Below, piece after piece: positions 61,818 through 64,000 of a stretch of 64,000 nucleotides of DNA. The DNA lies in the NCBI RefSeq assembly GCF_036409475.1, contig NZ_JAYRCK010000003.1:1-64000 (forward strand), read 5' to 3'. The translations under genes and the position numbers were made by a program. Origin of the DNA: Scandinavium sp036409475 (GTDB taxonomy: Bacteria; Pseudomonadota; Gammaproteobacteria; Enterobacterales; Enterobacteriaceae). Within the stretch, counting starts at the first letter, position 1, and every line of letters begins with the position of its first letter. The notes under the pieces are model-generated. The model had not been told where the DNA came from. It saw nothing but the letters and a program-made list of their open reading frames with translations, and did not search any database.

Positions 61818-62912
61818 TTAGTTGAGCTTCACCACTGGATTACCCCTAAAACTATTTATGACATTATTCATGTTATTATTTGAAGTATATAAAGGCACGC
61901 CGCCTATTTTAATGTATTTATTACTATTTTGTTTGGTGTAAACCATGTTACCGCTGTCGGAATCCATAGTTGAATAGATATAAGTTTTAAACTCACCATA
62001 ACCATTAATATCCACATAAATAAGCTTATCCTGAAATGCATACATTTGTACAAATTCACCATTGGCATAGGTAAGGTAGCTATCCCCTCCTTTTCTGGTT
62101 ACATTGGCAATGTCGCGGGCATTAGCCTCCTTAAATTCTTCAGCTATCTCGGTCAGATTTGTCGATGCAGAATCATCAGTAAATGTGTCACTGCCATTGA
62201 GAATAATATGGTGAGCATTAATCTCTTCGAACCGCAAAGAGTTTCCATTTACATTTTTATAAAGATCATCAGAAACATGCTGCAATTTCCCATAAACACT
62301 ATCAGTGATTGCTCCATCACTCATCACGATGATATCGCGCTTAACACTTTTCCCGGTGGCATTACTGATCATACCATATTTAAATGAGAATCTCCGGACA
62401 ACTGTAGGAATTTCAGACTTCATATTTGGGGTGGTATTATTATTATCGGGAATGGGAATTCCCGCATTGGTAGATTCGGTACTGATGGTTGTTGGTGGAG
62501 CATAAGTACTGGCAACCACGGAATCACTCTGTCTGTCTTTACCGATGACTACTACCGTCACCATACCAGCAATGAAAGCCGACACGCAATATCCGATAAT
62601 ATTTTTATCTTTCCTTATTGAATTTTTCTCTTGCATCTCAAGAATAATTTTTACGTTTTCCCTATTACTGGTTTCTAAGTGAGAATTTTCTTCACGTAGT
62701 TTTTTTGCCGTGAGCAGCTCATTATATTTTAGTACCAATTCTTGTTCTCTCTGTTTGTTATCACTAAGAGAATTACCAAATACTTGTTCGATTTTAACCT
62801 TCCCATGCTGCATAAGCGTATATGCTTGCCGGAAAGCGGTCGTTGCTTCTTCTTTATTTCTGTTATTAAAGGCCAGCATCAGTATTTTTCGAATTTTATC
62901 AATATTAACCAT
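61818..62912 (-). CDS. Unknown membrane protein with DUF2786-like N-terminus, 364 aa
   Basis: Not recognised as a whole. Residues about 4-45 (KIRKILMLAFNNRNKEEATTAF...YTLMQ) resemble the DUF2786 helical module found in some phage and island proteins. A charged coiled-coil-like stretch follows (about 50-100), then one membrane segment (105-124), a Thr/Ser/Asn-rich linker and a beta-rich C-terminal domain of about 190 residues that should lie outside the membrane. Good AAGGA ribosome site. The gene is markedly AT-rich compared with the backbone, a sign of transfer. No function can be assigned. Confidence 0.7.
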   Translation of the reverse strand: MVNIDKIRKILMLAFNNRNKEEATTAFRQAYTLMQHGKVKIEQVFGNSLSDNKQREQELVLKYNELLTAKKLREENSHLETSNRENVKIILEMQEKNSIRKDKNIIGYCVSAFIAGMVTVVVIGKDRQSDSVVASTYAPPTTISTESTNAGIPIPDNNNTTPNMKSEIPTVVRRFSFKYGMISNATGKSVKRDIIVMSDGAITDSVYGKLQHVSDDLYKNVNGNSLRFEEINAHHIILNGSDTFTDDSASTNLTEIAEEFKEANARDIANVTRKGGDSYLTYANGEFVQMYAFQDKLIYVDINGYGEFKTYIYSTMDSDSGNMVYTKQNSNKYIKIGGVPLYTSNNNMNNVINSFRGNPVVKLN

Positions 62913-62995
62913 TGCTATTATCCTTAATACATCATCACATCATTATCGCGTAATCTTCCATTTAATCGTAAATAGTTAAAAATAAAAACTAAAAT

Positions 62996-63442
62996 CTATT
63001 TTAATTCTGAAGGTGATATAAAGATACTCGTAATTAATTTTCGATCCAAGCTATAGTAATTATAAACCAAAGAAATATTGTTTTTAATGTAAGTATTAGC
63101 ATGTGTCGAATTTTTTATTTTCATGACGGCCTCGCTTTTTATTTTTTCTGCATCTGAAAAAGTCGGTGCGACATCATTATAATTAACCGCCACATCATAA
63201 TTAAAAATAAAGGCATTTTTATCTATATCATAATCACAGCTATTAACACTGGTGACCCCATCAATTTTTGTATCTATTTTTCCACCGCAGTTCTTTTGCA
63301 TAGCACTTTTTATATTTTCTTTTGCACTGTGCTCCTGATAGCTGGATGTAACATTTTTGGCGTCTACCACCAAAGATTTAACAAAAATGACAACAATTAT
63401 GCACAATAAAGCAATTGCACCCTTTTTAATTTTTGTTAACAT
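62996..63442 (-). CDS. Unknown small membrane-anchored or exported protein, 148 aa
   Basis: Not recognised. One N-terminal hydrophobic segment (AIALLCIIVVIFVKSLVV, about residues 9-26) after a Lys-rich start, then about 120 polar residues with two cysteines (KNCGGK and VNSCDYD) that could pair in the periplasm. Same strand and same extreme AT-richness as the next gene, 83 bases away, so they probably form one unit. Confidence 0.6.
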   Translation of the reverse strand: MLTKIKKGAIALLCIIVVIFVKSLVVDAKNVTSSYQEHSAKENIKSAMQKNCGGKIDTKIDGVTSVNSCDYDIDKNAFIFNYDVAVNYNDVAPTFSDAEKIKSEAVMKIKNSTHANTYIKNNISLVYNYYSLDRKLITSIFISPSELK

Positions 63443-63564
63443 TTTCAGACTCTCTAGAATAAAAATAACACGACCCTACACTATTCATCGCGAGAGTCAA
63501 TACAGTGAAAAATTCATAATAGATAAAACATTCGGTAAGTAACTAAATCGTTATACTTTTTGCC

Positions 63565-63789
63565 TGACCACGTTTCCCTCCAGGAAAGGGGCTGACGGCT
63601 TCCATAAAATGGTGGATTTTTTTCTGAATCGCCACGGGTTTAACAGATACCTCAGAGCCATTTAAGATGGCTTAAAGAGAGGTGCCCATGAGCGGTAAGC
63701 GTTATCCCGAAGAGTTTAAAATTAAAGCGGTAAAACAGGTTGTTGATCGTGACCATTCTATTTCCAGCGTGGCAACACGTCTCGTGTGT
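63565..63789 (+). mobile_element. IS3-family 5' fragment
   Basis: Contains the first 33 codons of an IS3-type OrfA (SGKRYPEEFKIKAVKQVVD, frame 63688-63792, ATG preceded by an AGAGAGG ribosome site) including the start of its helix-turn-helix. It then breaks off into LysR-type gene sequence. The left limit (a TGACCACG at 63565) is a guess; the right junction is within 63784-63791. No OrfB, so not mobile by itself. Confidence 0.7.
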
Positions 63790-63999
63790 TAGTCGCCTGA
63801 AATCCTGAAACACGGACAGTAAAAGGTTGCGCCCTAAATCTGAAGGCACCGCAATCTGCAATGTCCCACGCACTTCATCTTCCGGTGCCTGAATTTTTTG
63901 CAGACCGGCCTGCAATGTTTCCAGCATTTGCGTGGCGTAAGGGAGCCAGGTTTCACCTTCCGGCGTTAAGCGCAGGCTTCGCGTCGAACGCGCGAATAG
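63787..63999 (-). pseudogene. LysR-type regulator, 3'-truncated and running off the window
   Basis: Reading in from the right edge on the minus strand the frame gives LFARSTRSLRLTPEGETWLP (end of a LysR helix-turn-helix domain), the linker helix TQMLETLQAGLQKIQAPEDE, and VRGTLQIAVPSDLGRNLLLS of the effector domain, stopping at FQDFRRL where IS3 sequence begins. About 200 residues of the effector domain are lost, so the gene is probably inactive. The start lies beyond the window. Confidence 0.85.
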
Positions 64000-64000
64000 C

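Noticed and set aside
63652..63927. Separate 91-aa gene on the minus strand
   Set aside because: It is the in-frame continuation of the LysR fragment plus antisense IS3 sequence, starting at an internal methionine of the LysR linker helix.
1..64000. CRISPR arrays, tRNA or rRNA genes, prophage integrase
   Set aside because: No regularly spaced repeats, no tRNA-like cloverleaf or rRNA segments, and no integrase-like protein were seen.

Overview
The window is chromosomal DNA of an enterobacterium (family Enterobacteriaceae, of the Enterobacter/Lelliottia/Leclercia/Kluyvera type rather than E. coli). The backbone follows the E. coli gene order wca/wza - asmA-dcd-udk - dgcE - alkA - yegD - mdtABCD-baeSR - trhP(yegQ) - cyaR - yegS - fbaB - yegTUV-yegW - thiDM. 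Protein lengths usually match E. coli to within a few residues. Genus assignment is inference, because no rRNA gene or species marker is present. I saw no tRNA, rRNA or CRISPR array.

Region 1 (1-1565): a complete IS50-group (Tn5-like) insertion sequence, inserted into a REPIN-like palindromic repeat just past the end of wzxC. Region 2 (1572-20376, all minus strand): the colanic acid operon read wza-wzb-wzc-wcaABCDEF-gmd-fcl-gmm-wcaI-cpsB-cpsG-wcaJ-wzxC; wcaKLM would lie to the left of the IS and are not visible. The operon is punctuated by four copies of one C-rich palindromic repeat and is preceded by a long leader with a near-perfect JUMPstart/ops element and an RcsAB-type box.

Region 3 (21043-32004): a short 3' remnant of yegH, a BIME, asmA, dcd and udk, the diguanylate cyclase dgcE, an SHS-type MFS transporter gene lying between dgcE and alkA, alkA, and the Hsp70-like yegD. 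Region 4 (32060-43452): an Ibs/Sib type I toxin-antitoxin pair too small for ordinary gene calling, then the BaeR-controlled RND efflux operon mdtABCD-baeSR.

Region 5 (43500-51875) is accessory. It holds a strongly structured stretch with three perfect hairpins, a six-gene minus-strand chaperone-usher fimbrial cluster led by a LuxR-type regulator, and a divergent gene pair resembling MarT (CadC-like membrane regulator) and FidL. This is the best candidate for an undescribed regulatory circuit: two different regulators facing each other across a 430-bp AT-rich spacer beside a fimbrial operon.

Region 6 (52024-61652): trhP, the CRP-controlled sRNA CyaR, yegS, fbaB, the yegTUV operon with its convergent GntR regulator yegW, and thiMD behind a TPP riboswitch. 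Region 7 (61700-64000): a very AT-rich patch with two unrecognised membrane/exported proteins, then an IS3-family fragment that has cut off the 3' part of a LysR-type regulator gene running off the right edge.
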